DNA of 64,000 bases from Bacteroides sp. (GTDB lineage Bacteria > Bacteroidota > Bacteroidia > Bacteroidales > Muribaculaceae), in assembly GCA_014801875.1 (NCBI GenBank), contig JAAVDJ010000037.1, positions 1-64,000 of the forward strand. Reading direction: 5' to 3'. The position numbers were made by a program, and so were the translations under genes. Numbering within the stretch: position 1 is the stretch's first letter; each line of letters starts with the position of its first letter. Shown in pieces: positions 1 through 9,525 of this stretch. A model generated the notes under the pieces. The model was not told the origin of the DNA, made no database searches, and saw only the letters and a list, made by a program, of their open reading frames with translations.

Positions 1-186
1 AGTTAAATATATAGCGCGCTATATTTGTTAGAACAATCGGACACTCGTAATATACTGAGTGCCCGATTGTTATATGGTGTAACTCCCAAACTCCGGAAGA
101 TAGCACTAAATATCCGATTATTTATTAAATTTGCAAAAATTAATGAAGCTGTGCGAATGTGTGGCTTCAATATAGGACTATCCGGA

Positions 187-672
187 ATGAAACAACAGGT
201 AACTTGGAACTGGCTGGCCGTAATCCTGACCCTCGGAACAATGCTGCTTTTGGTGATTGGAATGATGGCCACACGCGATGACCCTACGAAATATTATTTT
301 CTCGGCTTCCTGCTGCTGGGTTTGCTGGCAATGAATTGGTTTTATTCCCCAAGAGCTATAGCCACGGAGGATAATTCTATCGTAGTTTGCCGCCGGCTGA
401 AGAGAAAGAAATTGCAGTTTTCCGATATAAAGAGCATTTCTTATTATACTCCACAAGTATTCAGCGGTTTGAAATTATGTGGCAGTGGTGGCTTTGGCGG
501 ATATTGGGGCTGGTATTCCGCAGCTGATATCGGCACATATTTCGCCTACTTCGGTGATCCCAACTCCTGCTTCCTCATAGAGTTGAAAAACGGACGAAAG
601 TATGTTCTCGGTTGCGATAATCCTGAGTCCATTATCGAAGAGGTCAAAAAGGGTATAAATAATTCAAAATGA
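187..672 (+). CDS. Membrane-anchored hypothetical protein, bacterial PH-domain-like
   Basis: ORF 25..672; ATG at 187 is the likelier start. Two N-terminal hydrophobic helices then a PH-like beta-rich tail. Confidence 0.6.
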   Translation: MKQQVTWNWLAVILTLGTMLLLVIGMMATRDDPTKYYFLGFLLLGLLAMNWFYSPRAIATEDNSIVVCRRLKRKKLQFSDIKSISYYTPQVFSGLKLCGSGGFGGYWGWYSAADIGTYFAYFGDPNSCFLIELKNGRKYVLGCDNPESIIEEVKKGINNSK

Positions 673-675
673 GAA

Positions 676-715
676 AAGCGCCGGAAAAAGGATCAGATTC
701 CTCTTTCCGGCGCTT
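676..715. terminator. Bidirectional intrinsic terminator between convergent genes
   Basis: AAGCGCCGGAAA ... TTTCCGGCGCTT, 12-bp perfect stem. Confidence 0.8.
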
Positions 716-741
716 CCGATATCTTAAACTTATCGATTCCT

Positions 742-1020
742 TTAGAAATCGAATTTTTCGAGAGTCATGCTGGCTGCATCATGCAGTACGGGAGAAAGAC
801 GTTTGTAATGGTCAGTCTCGGTGTGTCCTTTGAGGGCTTCCTCCGATTCCCAGGTCTCTACAATCATCAGACGGTCGCTATTGGTCAGCGAGCCATATAG
901 GTCATAAGAGATGCACCCCTTGTCGCGCAAAGAGAATGCTACGAGTTCGGTGGCAGCTTCTATTGCCTTTTTTCTTTTCTCCTCAGTCTCAGTGATGAGC
1001 GATACATTCAGTCTTATCAT
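742..1020 (-). CDS. Antibiotic biosynthesis monooxygenase (ABM)-like putative quinol monooxygenase
   Basis: ORF 742..1071 trimmed to MIRLNVSL...; ABM-like pattern (GCISYDLY...VETWESEEAL..H..T.H). Confidence 0.75.
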   Translation of the reverse strand: MIRLNVSLITETEEKRKKAIEAATELVAFSLRDKGCISYDLYGSLTNSDRLMIVETWESEEALKGHTETDHYKRLSPVLHDAASMTLEKFDF

Positions 1021-1230
1021 AACTTTTATTTTTATTAAAGTTTCAAACAGCCTTCCGGCATCTTGAAACAAGGATTTTATATAATATATTGGGTTTATAT
1101 CAAAAGCAACTTCACTATTATAACAAAATAAACCCGTGATAGGTTGATGCAGATTTTTCAGAAAGAGCTCTCTATCAAAGATACCAACTCGACAAATTGT
1201 TAAGAATGATATTACTTACTTTCCCGATTC

Positions 1231-1833
1231 TTACTTTTGGAGGATAATTTTGGCCCAGTTCGGCAGATTGTCAGTGTAAGATTTCGCAATCTCTCCATTG
1301 CTCATCCGGAACAAAAGTCTGGCTTCGGTATTCTCGATTGAGTTGTCGTATACATAAAGCCTATCAACGTATGGAGCTAACGCTGTGCAGTTGGCTATAG
1401 ATTTGTCATACCGAGATATGATTTTGGGAATAGGTACATCATGTCCTCCATTCAGAACACGGTTTGCAACACGCTTTGCATTGATTGTAGGAGATTCAGT
1501 AGAAACGAAGAACAGGCGAACAAAGAATCCGGCTTCCTTTGCTCTGAGAATATAAGCGACCTTATCTGTAGCAGACATCACAGTCTCAAAGATATGGCTC
1601 TTACGTTTTGCAAGGCATTTTTCTCGCCAATCGTTACAATAATTAGCCGCTTTGAGAACAGCTTCTCGGTCGTTCCAATCTCCGAAAATGTCACGGGCTA
1701 CATTATCCGGATTGATATATTCCGAATCCTCTAACCACTCGTGATGAAGAATTTTGGAAGTCACAGAAGTTTTGCCCGACCCGTTAGGTCCGGCAATTAC
1801 AATTAGCACGGGACGATGTTCACTTGTTGCCAC
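1231..1833 (-). CDS. Zeta toxin-like / predicted ABC-type P-loop kinase
   Basis: Walker A (IVIAGPNGSGKTS) and zeta-like layout (YINPDNVARDI, FETVMS). GTG start overlapping the upstream ORF. Confidence 0.8.
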   Translation of the reverse strand: MATSEHRPVLIVIAGPNGSGKTSVTSKILHHEWLEDSEYINPDNVARDIFGDWNDREAVLKAANYCNDWREKCLAKRKSHIFETVMSATDKVAYILRAKEAGFFVRLFFVSTESPTINAKRVANRVLNGGHDVPIPKIISRYDKSIANCTALAPYVDRLYVYDNSIENTEARLLFRMSNGEIAKSYTDNLPNWAKIILQK

Positions 1834-2035
1834 TGCGAAGTCGATTAATCATTTCTTCAACTCTGAGGCGAGCTTCATGCGAGGCAGCCTCTATACCGGC
1901 AGTTACACGTTCGGCAGCCCGGCGAGTGCTTTCGCGGGCATCCTCGGCAACTTCACGCATGATCTGTGCCATACGCTCATCGCCCGGCTCCTCCATCGAC
2001 GTAAGCCGATAACTGTTCATTTGTTCTTCTGACAT
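1820..2035 (-). CDS. Small charged helical protein, possible antitoxin partner
   Basis: MSEEQMNSYRLTSMEEPGDERMAQIMREV...RSGNK; overlaps the downstream zeta-like gene by 14 nt. Confidence 0.6.
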   Translation of the reverse strand: MSEEQMNSYRLTSMEEPGDERMAQIMREVAEDARESTRRAAERVTAGIEAASHEARLRVEEMINRLRSGNK

Positions 2036-2193
2036 ATCTTGTCTTCTTTTATGATAAAACGCTAAAGTTATAAAAAAAGTACGTAATAGAGGGTATTGTT
2101 TCTGACACGATTTCGTGCATATGTCCATTCCCTAACCTTACATGTGATGACGTCAAATTTGAGATCTCCACATCAAAAAATTTAAGAGAAATT

Positions 2194-2232
2194 TTTAAGA
2201 CCCCAATCCTCCTTGTGGGTTGAGGTCTTAAA
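2194..2232. terminator. Hairpin upstream of the zeta-like pair
   Basis: TTTAAGACC...GGTCTTAAA, 9 bp plus CAA/TTG across one mismatch. Confidence 0.5.
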
Positions 2233-2261
2233 GAATATTCGTGGATAAGAGCGGTTAAAAT

Positions 2262-2300
2262 AAAAAAGGAATGCAATCCAATCGAATCGCACTCCTTTTT
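2262..2300 (-). terminator. dnaK terminator
   Basis: AAAAAGGAATGC...GCACTCCTTTTT stem with one mismatch, immediately 3' of dnaK. Confidence 0.75.
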
Positions 2301-2328
2301 ATTATGATTTCAATAATCTACGCGGAGA

Positions 2329-4221
2329 TTACTTCACTTCCTCGAAGTCTACGTCAGTGATATCCTTTTCCTCGTTGTGAGGAGCCTGCGCACCAGGCTG
2401 AGGTCCTGCCTGAGCACCTGCCTGCTGTGCGTTGGCGATGTCCTGAGCGGCTGCCTGGAATGCATCGTTCACTGCCTTTTCAGCAGAATCGATGTCTTCT
2501 ACAAGCTGGTTCTTGTGAACCTCTTTCAGGCGGTCGATAGCTGACTGGATAGCTGCTTTCTTGTCAGCCGGAATCTTGTCGCCGAGCTCATCAAGCTGCT
2601 TCTGGCTCTGGAATGCCATTGAATCAGCATGGTTGAGCTTGTCGATTCTTTCCTTAGCTTTCTTATCAGCCTCCTCGTTAGCCTTAGCCTCGTCACGCAT
2701 ACGCTGGATTTCTGCATCGCTCAGACCGCTTGAAGCCTCGATACGGATAGACTGTTCTTTACCGGTAGCCTTATCCTTAGCGGATACGTTAAGAATACCG
2801 TTTGCATCAACCTCGAAGGTCACCTCAATCTGAGGAACGCCACGCGGTGCGGGAGCGATACCTGAAAGATTGAACTCACCAAGGAGTTTGTCATCAGCTG
2901 CCATAGGACGCTCACCCTGGAGGACACGGATAGTAACCTCAGGCTGGTTATCCTGTGCAGTTGAGAATGTTTCGCTCTTACGGGTCGGGATAGTGGTGTT
3001 TGCCTCGATAAGTTTGGTCATCACGCCACCGAGAGTCTCGATACCGATTGACAAAGGCACAACGTCAAGAAGAAGCACATCCTTCACATCGCCGCTGAGC
3101 ACACCACCCTGGATGGCTGCGCCGATTGCTACGACCTCATCAGGGTTAACACCCTTGTTGGGTTCCTTGCCGAAGATTTCCTTAACCTTTGCCTGGATGG
3201 CAGGAATACGAGTTGAACCACCAACGAGGATAACCTCATCGATCTCAGATGCTGAATAACCTGCATCCTTAAGAGCGTTCACACAAGGAGCTACAACTGC
3301 GTCGATGAGCTTGTGTGCGAGCTGCTCGAACTGGCTTCTCGTAAGGGTCTTCACAAGGTGTTTCGGACCGCTTGCTGTAGCCGTGATATAAGGAAGGTTG
3401 ATCTCTGTGGAGGAAGAGCTTGAGAGCTCAATCTTAGCCTTCTCGGCAGCTTCCTTAAGACGCTGCATGGCCATAGGATCCTGACGAAGATCTACACCCT
3501 CATCTTTCTTGAATTCGTCAGCGAGCCAGTCGATGATAACGTTATCGAAGTCATCACCACCGAGGTGGGTATCGCCGTTTGTTGATTTCACCTCAAACAC
3601 GCCGTCGCCGAGCTCAAGGATAGAGATATCGAATGTACCGCCACCAAGGTCGAACACTGCGATTTTCTGTTCTTTGTCGCTCTTGTCAAGACCGTATGCA
3701 AGAGCCGCTGCTGTAGGCTCGTTGACGATACGTTTTACCTTAAGACCTGCAATCTCGCCGGCCTCTTTAGTAGCCTGACGCTGGGAGTCATCGAAATATG
3801 CCGGTACAGTGATAACTGCCTCTGTCACTTCCTGACCGAGATAATCCTCAGCTGTCTTCTTCATTTTCTGAAGAATCATTGCTGAAATCTCCTGCGGGGT
3901 GTAATCACGGCCGTCGATATCTACCTTCGGCATATTGTTCTGGCAAACCACTTTATAAGGAACGCGCTTGATTTCATCCTCGACCTTTTCGCAGGTCTCG
4001 CCCATGAAACGTTTGATAGAATAAATTGTTCGGGTCGGGTTTGTAACAGCCTGACGTTTTGCAGGGTCACCTACCTTACGCTCGCCGCCATCTACGAATG
4101 CCACTACGGAAGGAGTGGTGTTACGTCCTTCGTTGTTAGGAATCACAACGGGGTCTTTACCTTCGAGAACTGCAACGCAGCTGTTGGTGGTACCCAAGTC
4201 AATACCAATAATTTTTCCCAT
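2329..4221 (-). CDS. dnaK: Molecular chaperone DnaK (Hsp70)
   Basis: [21 protein letters not shown]..., [29 protein letters not shown]; the 21-aa N-terminal ORF extension is probably not translated. Confidence 0.98.
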   Translation of the reverse strand: MGKIIGIDLGTTNSCVAVLEGKDPVVIPNNEGRNTTPSVVAFVDGGERKVGDPAKRQAVTNPTRTIYSIKRFMGETCEKVEDEIKRVPYKVVCQNNMPKVDIDGRDYTPQEISAMILQKMKKTAEDYLGQEVTEAVITVPAYFDDSQRQATKEAGEIAGLKVKRIVNEPTAAALAYGLDKSDKEQKIAVFDLGGGTFDISILELGDGVFEVKSTNGDTHLGGDDFDNVIIDWLADEFKKDEGVDLRQDPMAMQRLKEAAEKAKIELSSSSSTEINLPYITATASGPKHLVKTLTRSQFEQLAHKLIDAVVAPCVNALKDAGYSASEIDEVILVGGSTRIPAIQAKVKEIFGKEPNKGVNPDEVVAIGAAIQGGVLSGDVKDVLLLDVVPLSIGIETLGGVMTKLIEANTTIPTRKSETFSTAQDNQPEVTIRVLQGERPMAADDKLLGEFNLSGIAPAPRGVPQIEVTFEVDANGILNVSAKDKATGKEQSIRIEASSGLSDAEIQRMRDEAKANEEADKKAKERIDKLNHADSMAFQSQKQLDELGDKIPADKKAAIQSAIDRLKEVHKNQLVEDIDSAEKAVNDAFQAAAQDIANAQQAGAQAGPQPGAQAPHNEEKDITDVDFEEVK

Positions 4222-4605
4222 AATATTGTCTATAATTAGTAATTTTGATTTTTCAGCTTTATCTTGGTGGGATCGTTTTCCCATCCGTTCAATTTATAAA
4301 CAAATAGCGTGCTAAATGTTTCATTTTGAATACCGGATTTATACGATTTTTAACGTAAAATTAAGATTCTCAATAAGTAAATTTAAATAGCCTAATTTCA
4401 GGGATATGCGCCGGAATGACAAAAACGGCAATCTTTCTGACATTATCAGCAAAATTATTGCTCGCTCAAAACGGAGGAAGGGGAGCTTGAAGATGGGGGA
4501 GGGGCGGGGAAGGAGAATATGCGTGGTTGAGAGTAGGGTTGAGATTTTTTTCAGCCTTTTATTAAAAAAATGTATTGAGCAAGTGAAAAATAAATAAAAA
4601 TTTGT

Positions 4606-4613
4606 TAACTTTG
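4606..4613 (+). promoter_or_regulatory. -7 element (TAACTTTG) upstream of spt
   Basis: Matches TAnnTTTG; no convincing -33 TTTG at N19. Confidence 0.5.
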
Positions 4614-4688
4614 CAGCCTGAATATTCCGCTTTTCCTATTTATTGGTTGCCCGTAGGGGTGCGGGGTCTTCAGCAAGAAAAATACTTG

Positions 4689-5882
4689 ATGAATATGAAA
4701 TTATTGCAAGAGAAGCTGTCGAAATATGATGCGCCGCAGAAGGCGATGGCAGCCGGAGTATACCCTTATTTCCGCCCTATATCCAGCGAGCAGAACACTG
4801 AGGTGCTTATGAACGGCAAGAAAGTGTTGATGTTCGGTTCCAACAGCTATATGGGCTTGACCAATCATCCGAAAGTGATTGAGGCCGCTGTCGAGGCTAC
4901 TAAAAAATATGGCACCGGTATGGCCGGTTCCCCTTTCCTTAATGGTACGCTTGATATTCATAAGGAGCTTGAGGCCAGGCTTGCCGACTATGTAGGAAAA
5001 GAAGACGCTATGTTGTTCAGCACCGGTTTCGGCGTGAACCTCGGAGTGGTTTCTTCTCTTACAGGACGCGAAGATTACGTCATTCTCGATGAGCAGGACC
5101 ATGCTTCTATCATTGAAGGTCGACGCCTCTCAATGTCGAAATATCTCAAATATCGCCATAATGACATGGAGAGCCTCGAGGCTCAGCTGAAAAAATGCGA
5201 TCCTGACAAGGTGAAGCTTATCGTAACTGACGGTGTGTTTTCTATGGAGGGCGACGTCGCAAATCTTCCTGAGATTGTTCGTCTCGCTAAGGAATATAAC
5301 GCTTCAGTGATGGTGGATGAGGCTCACGGTATCGGTGTCTTCGGTAAAGGTGGTCGCGGCACGTGCGACCATTTCGGCGTCACGAAGGATGTTGACCTCA
5401 TAATGGGCACATTCTCTAAATCGTTCGCTTCTATCGGCGGGTTTATCGCTACTGATAAAGTAATTACAAATTTCCTCCGTCATCACGCACGTTCCTATAT
5501 TTTCACTGCAAGTATAACCCCCGGGGCTACCGCAGCCGTCAACGCCGCTCTTGACATCATGATCAACGAGCCCGAGCGTCAGGAACATCTCTGGAATATC
5601 ACAAATTTTGCGCTTGAGCAGTTCCGCGAGATGGGGTGTGAAATCGGACATACTTCAACTCCCATCATCCCTCTTTTCATCCGCGATGACTACAAGACTT
5701 TCCATGTCACTCGTGACCTCCTCGATGAGGGTGTGTTTGTAAACCCGGTGGTTACTCCGGCTGTTGCGCCTCAGGATACGCTAATCCGCTACTCCCTTAT
5801 GGCTACTCACACCAAGGAGCAGGTGGAGCGTTCCATCGAGGCTATCCGCAAGGTCTTCAAGAAACACGAAATTATCAAGTGA
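4689..5882 (+). CDS. spt: Serine palmitoyltransferase (alpha-oxoamine synthase family)
   Basis: LLQEKLSKYDAPQKAMAAGVYPYFR..., FGSNSYMGLT, VDEAHGIGVFG, GTFSKSFASIGGF; resembles recalled Bacteroides Spt along its length. Confidence 0.85.
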   Translation: MNMKLLQEKLSKYDAPQKAMAAGVYPYFRPISSEQNTEVLMNGKKVLMFGSNSYMGLTNHPKVIEAAVEATKKYGTGMAGSPFLNGTLDIHKELEARLADYVGKEDAMLFSTGFGVNLGVVSSLTGREDYVILDEQDHASIIEGRRLSMSKYLKYRHNDMESLEAQLKKCDPDKVKLIVTDGVFSMEGDVANLPEIVRLAKEYNASVMVDEAHGIGVFGKGGRGTCDHFGVTKDVDLIMGTFSKSFASIGGFIATDKVITNFLRHHARSYIFTASITPGATAAVNAALDIMINEPERQEHLWNITNFALEQFREMGCEIGHTSTPIIPLFIRDDYKTFHVTRDLLDEGVFVNPVVTPAVAPQDTLIRYSLMATHTKEQVERSIEAIRKVFKKHEIIK

Positions 5883-5894
5883 TAATCCCGATAA

Positions 5895-5946
5895 ATCAAA
5901 CAGAAGGAGCCGCAGACAAATCAGTCTGCGGCTCCTTCTGTTTGAT
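5895..5946. terminator. Very long bidirectional hairpin terminator
   Basis: ATCAAACAGAAGGAGCCGCAGAC / AAATCA / GTCTGCGGCTCCTTCTGTTTGAT: 23-bp perfect stem, 6-nt loop, between convergent genes. Confidence 0.9.
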
Positions 5947-5955
5947 GGCTTCTCT

Positions 5956-5989
5956 TTTATTGAAGGCGGAAGTTTATTGAAGGCGGAAG
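5956..5989. repeat. 17-bp perfect tandem duplication spanning a stop codon
   Basis: TTTATTGAAGGCGGAAG x2 at 5956-5972 and 5973-5989. Confidence 0.95.
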
Positions 5990-8121
5990 CTTTCCATTTC
6001 TGTTCCTCTGGAAGTTTTCACGTTGATATCTTTAGTAAAGATGCGATAGCTGATCGACAACCCGAATCCATGAAAATCATTGGTTCCTCTTGTCCCTCGC
6101 GTGATGTTTCCATAGGCATACCAGCTGTTGTTGTAATGGGCCTTATGCAGAATGTCTGTGAACTTTGCATTGATGTTAAGCCTGTCTTTAAGGAGAGAGA
6201 CTGTCATTCCCGCAGTAAGGTCGTTTGCCGATCTTTGTGTTAAGATTAGCTCGGAATGTCTTCCTTGAAAGGCGAACGAGGCATAGAATCCTATTGTATT
6301 GGAAAGACGGTAGGTCAGGTTGGCATTCGCATAGAAGGAGATATTGTTGTTGTTGTTGACTTCGTCCTTATATGAATACTTCCCCCTGGAAAACCTCATT
6401 GAGCCCTCGGCATAGAGATTGAATTTATTTATGGATTTGGAGTATGACAGACTGAGAGTGGTGTTGGATTGCTTGGTGAAATTCACCTCTTTCATCACGA
6501 TCACCGGGCTGTCCGGATAAAGTTGTTCCGATATGTTGACGCGCGGACTGTCCGTATGCCTCCAGTTGACGCTAAAAGTGAAATCCCTCCAGCTCAGGCT
6601 TCCGCGCAGGGCATTGGTGATGGATGCTCTCAGTTCCGGATTTCCCTCGCTGAATGTATACTGGTCTTGATAGATAAGCCCGTTTCCGATAGCACCGATA
6701 TTAGGTTGCGAGACCGACCGGCTGTAGCGTACATAACCATTGACTGCACTCCCTGAATACGTCATAGACAAGGATGGGTAAAATTCCGATTGGTGATAGT
6801 TATTCTCTGCTGAATTGCCTCCGGACTGAATGGTATTGACTGAACGATGAAGGTAGATATAGGTCACTCCGGCCGAAAGTCTGAACTTTCCGTAAGTCCC
6901 GCTTAATGTAGCGTAGGCTTGGGGCTGATGTTCATCGATGTCTGAATTCAGACCGTACTTCCCTGACACTGAGCCGGACTCCTTTGAGTCAGTGATACCT
7001 TTTGAGTGAATGTAGGAATATCTAAGTCCGCTGTTAAGACGGAGTTTCAACGGGAGGTTGACGTTTAGTCTCAGATTTGATTTCAGCAGTGTGTAGTTAT
7101 TATGTCGGTAAGTTTCCCCTCGGGCGATGTTTTCTTCCGTTGTCTCTATGTTTTCCGGAATAGAAGTGGAGGTGGAATTTTCATGTCCGGTTTTAAACAA
7201 GGCATCCTGAATGAATGCCAATGTCCATTTTTTCCCGATATGATTATATTGGAGGGTTACATTATGCAGATTGCTTTGCTGCTTTTGAAAATCATCGTAT
7301 AATGATATTTCCTTACCATTGCCATCGGTTTCCTCATCATCTGTGCCGATAATTTTATTAATGTCGTTCTCATAATTATAATAATATTCCAATCCCAGAC
7401 GGTTTCGTCTATTGATATTGAAATCCGTTCTCCATCTGACCCATTGAGGACCGGCCGACTTCAAGCGGTCTTGTCGGTTTTGGGTAAGCGACAGAATGCC
7501 GTTGTCGGTATAGATATCTCGGAAATAGGACTCCCTGTTTTCATTCTGGGATAGCCCGGTAGAATAGTCCAGCTCACTTAAGAATCTCCCTGCTTTGAAT
7601 CCAAATGTAAATCCCGGGAAGTCACTTACTCTTCTTTTTATAGTCAGTGAGTTGTGCACATCTAAAGAAAGAAAATCGTTTAATGGTTTATTTAATATGA
7701 TTTCCACAACAGGTTTTCCCGTTGCGGAATACTCAGCGTCCGGATTCCGGTCAATTTTTATCTCCTTTACCATATTGCTCCGAACCATCGTCATGACTCT
7801 TTGAGCATCCACCTCTTTTCCTGCCATGACAAAAATAGGAGTGCCCAGTTCATTCACTTCTATTCCGGAGGGTCCTAAATGTAATCCCGGGGTCTGAGCA
7901 AGCATATCCTCTCCTGAACCCATTTTTTCAAGAAGAGTCCCTTTGACCCTTACAGTGGTGACGCTCCCCTCAGTCTTTACTACCGGAACTTTCCCTTTCA
8001 CAATAATCTCCTTTAAAGCCTGAGTGGAATCATTATTTTCCAAAGTAATAGCGAAGCCATTTTCTGCTCCTGCCAGCAGTAACCACAATCCAACAAACCC
8101 ACATACCGAATTTCTTCTCAT
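5974..8121 (-). CDS. Outer-membrane beta-barrel / TonB-dependent receptor-like protein
   Basis: 715 aa; N-terminal plug-like region (GSGEDMLAQTPGLHLGPSGIEVNELGTPIFVMAGKEVD), then C-terminal barrel strands. Confidence 0.8.
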   Translation of the reverse strand: MRRNSVCGFVGLWLLLAGAENGFAITLENNDSTQALKEIIVKGKVPVVKTEGSVTTVRVKGTLLEKMGSGEDMLAQTPGLHLGPSGIEVNELGTPIFVMAGKEVDAQRVMTMVRSNMVKEIKIDRNPDAEYSATGKPVVEIILNKPLNDFLSLDVHNSLTIKRRVSDFPGFTFGFKAGRFLSELDYSTGLSQNENRESYFRDIYTDNGILSLTQNRQDRLKSAGPQWVRWRTDFNINRRNRLGLEYYYNYENDINKIIGTDDEETDGNGKEISLYDDFQKQQSNLHNVTLQYNHIGKKWTLAFIQDALFKTGHENSTSTSIPENIETTEENIARGETYRHNNYTLLKSNLRLNVNLPLKLRLNSGLRYSYIHSKGITDSKESGSVSGKYGLNSDIDEHQPQAYATLSGTYGKFRLSAGVTYIYLHRSVNTIQSGGNSAENNYHQSEFYPSLSMTYSGSAVNGYVRYSRSVSQPNIGAIGNGLIYQDQYTFSEGNPELRASITNALRGSLSWRDFTFSVNWRHTDSPRVNISEQLYPDSPVIVMKEVNFTKQSNTTLSLSYSKSINKFNLYAEGSMRFSRGKYSYKDEVNNNNNISFYANANLTYRLSNTIGFYASFAFQGRHSELILTQRSANDLTAGMTVSLLKDRLNINAKFTDILHKAHYNNSWYAYGNITRGTRGTNDFHGFGLSISYRIFTKDINVKTSRGTEMESFRLQ

Positions 8122-8447
8122 ATAAATAATTCTTTTAGCTTTGTGATCTATTATTTATTTTGTCATATATCCAAAAAGATAATAATTATAATAAATCAAA
8201 TCCAAAATTTACTAACTATGTAAATAAATTACGAATAATTATAAATAGTTACAGAAGAATTCATGATTTAATTATTACAATACAAATATAGTTAAAATTA
8301 TAAAAAAACTATTATATATAACACTTTTTAACAAATCTATTAGGTTAATAGATTTAACCGGAATATGCAGTTAATCATTTATCGAAGGGTTTTAAAAACT
8401 AAATCGTTATTTAAAAAGGTTGGATAGCGAATTTGAGGGGACAATAT

Positions 8448-8478
8448 TTTGCAGGAAAGAATGATTGAATTAATTTCG
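8448..8478 (+). promoter_or_regulatory. Bacteroidetes-type promoter P1
   Basis: TTTG (8448-8451) - N19 - TAATTTCG (8471-8478). Confidence 0.6.
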
Positions 8479-8497
8479 CGGTAAGAAACTCAGTTTA

Positions 8498-8703
8498 AGA
8501 AGTTGTTTAAATTTTTTACGGGGTTGTTTATTTTTATAAAGATTTCTTTAAAAAAGAGACCTCTTTGCCCGTCTTCAGCCATCTTTCGGGATGCTTTTTC
8601 ATCTCTCATCGGTCGTTTAGCTCGCTAAACTTCCTCTTCGAGCTAAAAAATCACCTCCGAAATCTGGCTAAATCCTGACAAAGAAAAAGTTTAAACAACT
8701 TCT
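8498..8703. repeat. 206-bp element with 20-bp terminal inverted repeats (MITE-like or invertible)
   Basis: AGAAGTTGTTTAAATTTTTT (8498-8517) vs reverse complement of 8684-8703 (AGAAGTTGTTTAAACTTTTT): 19/20 match. Confidence 0.7.
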
Positions 8704-8769
8704 AATTTAGACAGGGGGTATTCTCTCCAAAAGTGAGTCTCATGATTGAATTAAAAAACATGATAACAT

Positions 8770-9366
8770 ATGGAATTTAATGATTTGAAAAACTTGATGA
8801 TGTCTGACCGTACCGTACGTCGTTTCAGAGAGTCCGAACATATTCCGGTAGAGACATTAGGGAAAGTCGTCGAACTTGTGCGCTACTGTCCCTCCGGCCG
8901 CAATGCACAACCTTTACGCTATGTGATTGTCACCTCTGAGGATGATAAAGAGAAAGTGTATCCTTTGCTTAAATGGGCCGGATATTTCTCAGATTGGGAC
9001 GGTCCTGAAAAGGGGGAAAGACCTGCCGCATATATAATCCAATGTCTCGACACAAAATATGGCAACAATTGCCTTTGCGACGATGGATTGCAACTTGAAG
9101 CCATGACTCTGGGACTTCGCACATTAGGGATAGCGGGATGTATCATAAAAGCATTTGATTCCATCAAACTTCATGAAGAGCTCCGAGTGGGGGAGAGGTA
9201 TCTCCCGCGCTACGTCCTTGCAGTAGGGTATCCGGCTGAAAATGTCGAGTTAGAGGATATGGATGGCTCCGAGGATGCCGACTTCAAGTATTACCGCACG
9301 TCGGACGGGACTCACCATGTGCCGAAACGCCCCCTTTCAGAATTGATTTTAAAGGTTGACAATTGA
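8770..9366 (+). CDS. Nitroreductase family protein
   Basis: SDRTVRRFRESEHIPVETLGKVVELVRYCPSGRNAQPLRYVIV and LGLRTLGIAGCII. Confidence 0.9.
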   Translation: MEFNDLKNLMMSDRTVRRFRESEHIPVETLGKVVELVRYCPSGRNAQPLRYVIVTSEDDKEKVYPLLKWAGYFSDWDGPEKGERPAAYIIQCLDTKYGNNCLCDDGLQLEAMTLGLRTLGIAGCIIKAFDSIKLHEELRVGERYLPRYVLAVGYPAENVELEDMDGSEDADFKYYRTSDGTHHVPKRPLSELILKVDN

Positions 9367-9436
9367 TTGCCCGAAGTATATTGAGGTTTAAACTGAAAGA
9401 AAATTATTACAGAAGGTAAAATAATGTGGGAATTAT

Positions 9437-9467
9437 TTTGCAAGATTGCTTATTTGAATTAATTTCG
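9437..9467 (+). promoter_or_regulatory. Bacteroidetes-type promoter P2
   Basis: TTTG (9437-9440) - N19 - TAATTTCG (9460-9467); shares TTGAATTAATTTCGC with P1. Confidence 0.65.
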
Positions 9468-9525
9468 CAAAATAAACCCTCTCTCATAAAAATAAAAGAG
9501 AAAAATCAAAAACTCAATATAGACG

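Noticed and set aside
4471-4520. Purine-rich G-tract region upstream of spt
   Set aside because: No defined repeat unit or clear quadruplex pattern established by eye.
6344-6358. TTG/GTT trinucleotide run inside the receptor gene
   Set aside because: Encodes a short Asn run; changes would be in frame and it is too short to call phase-variable.
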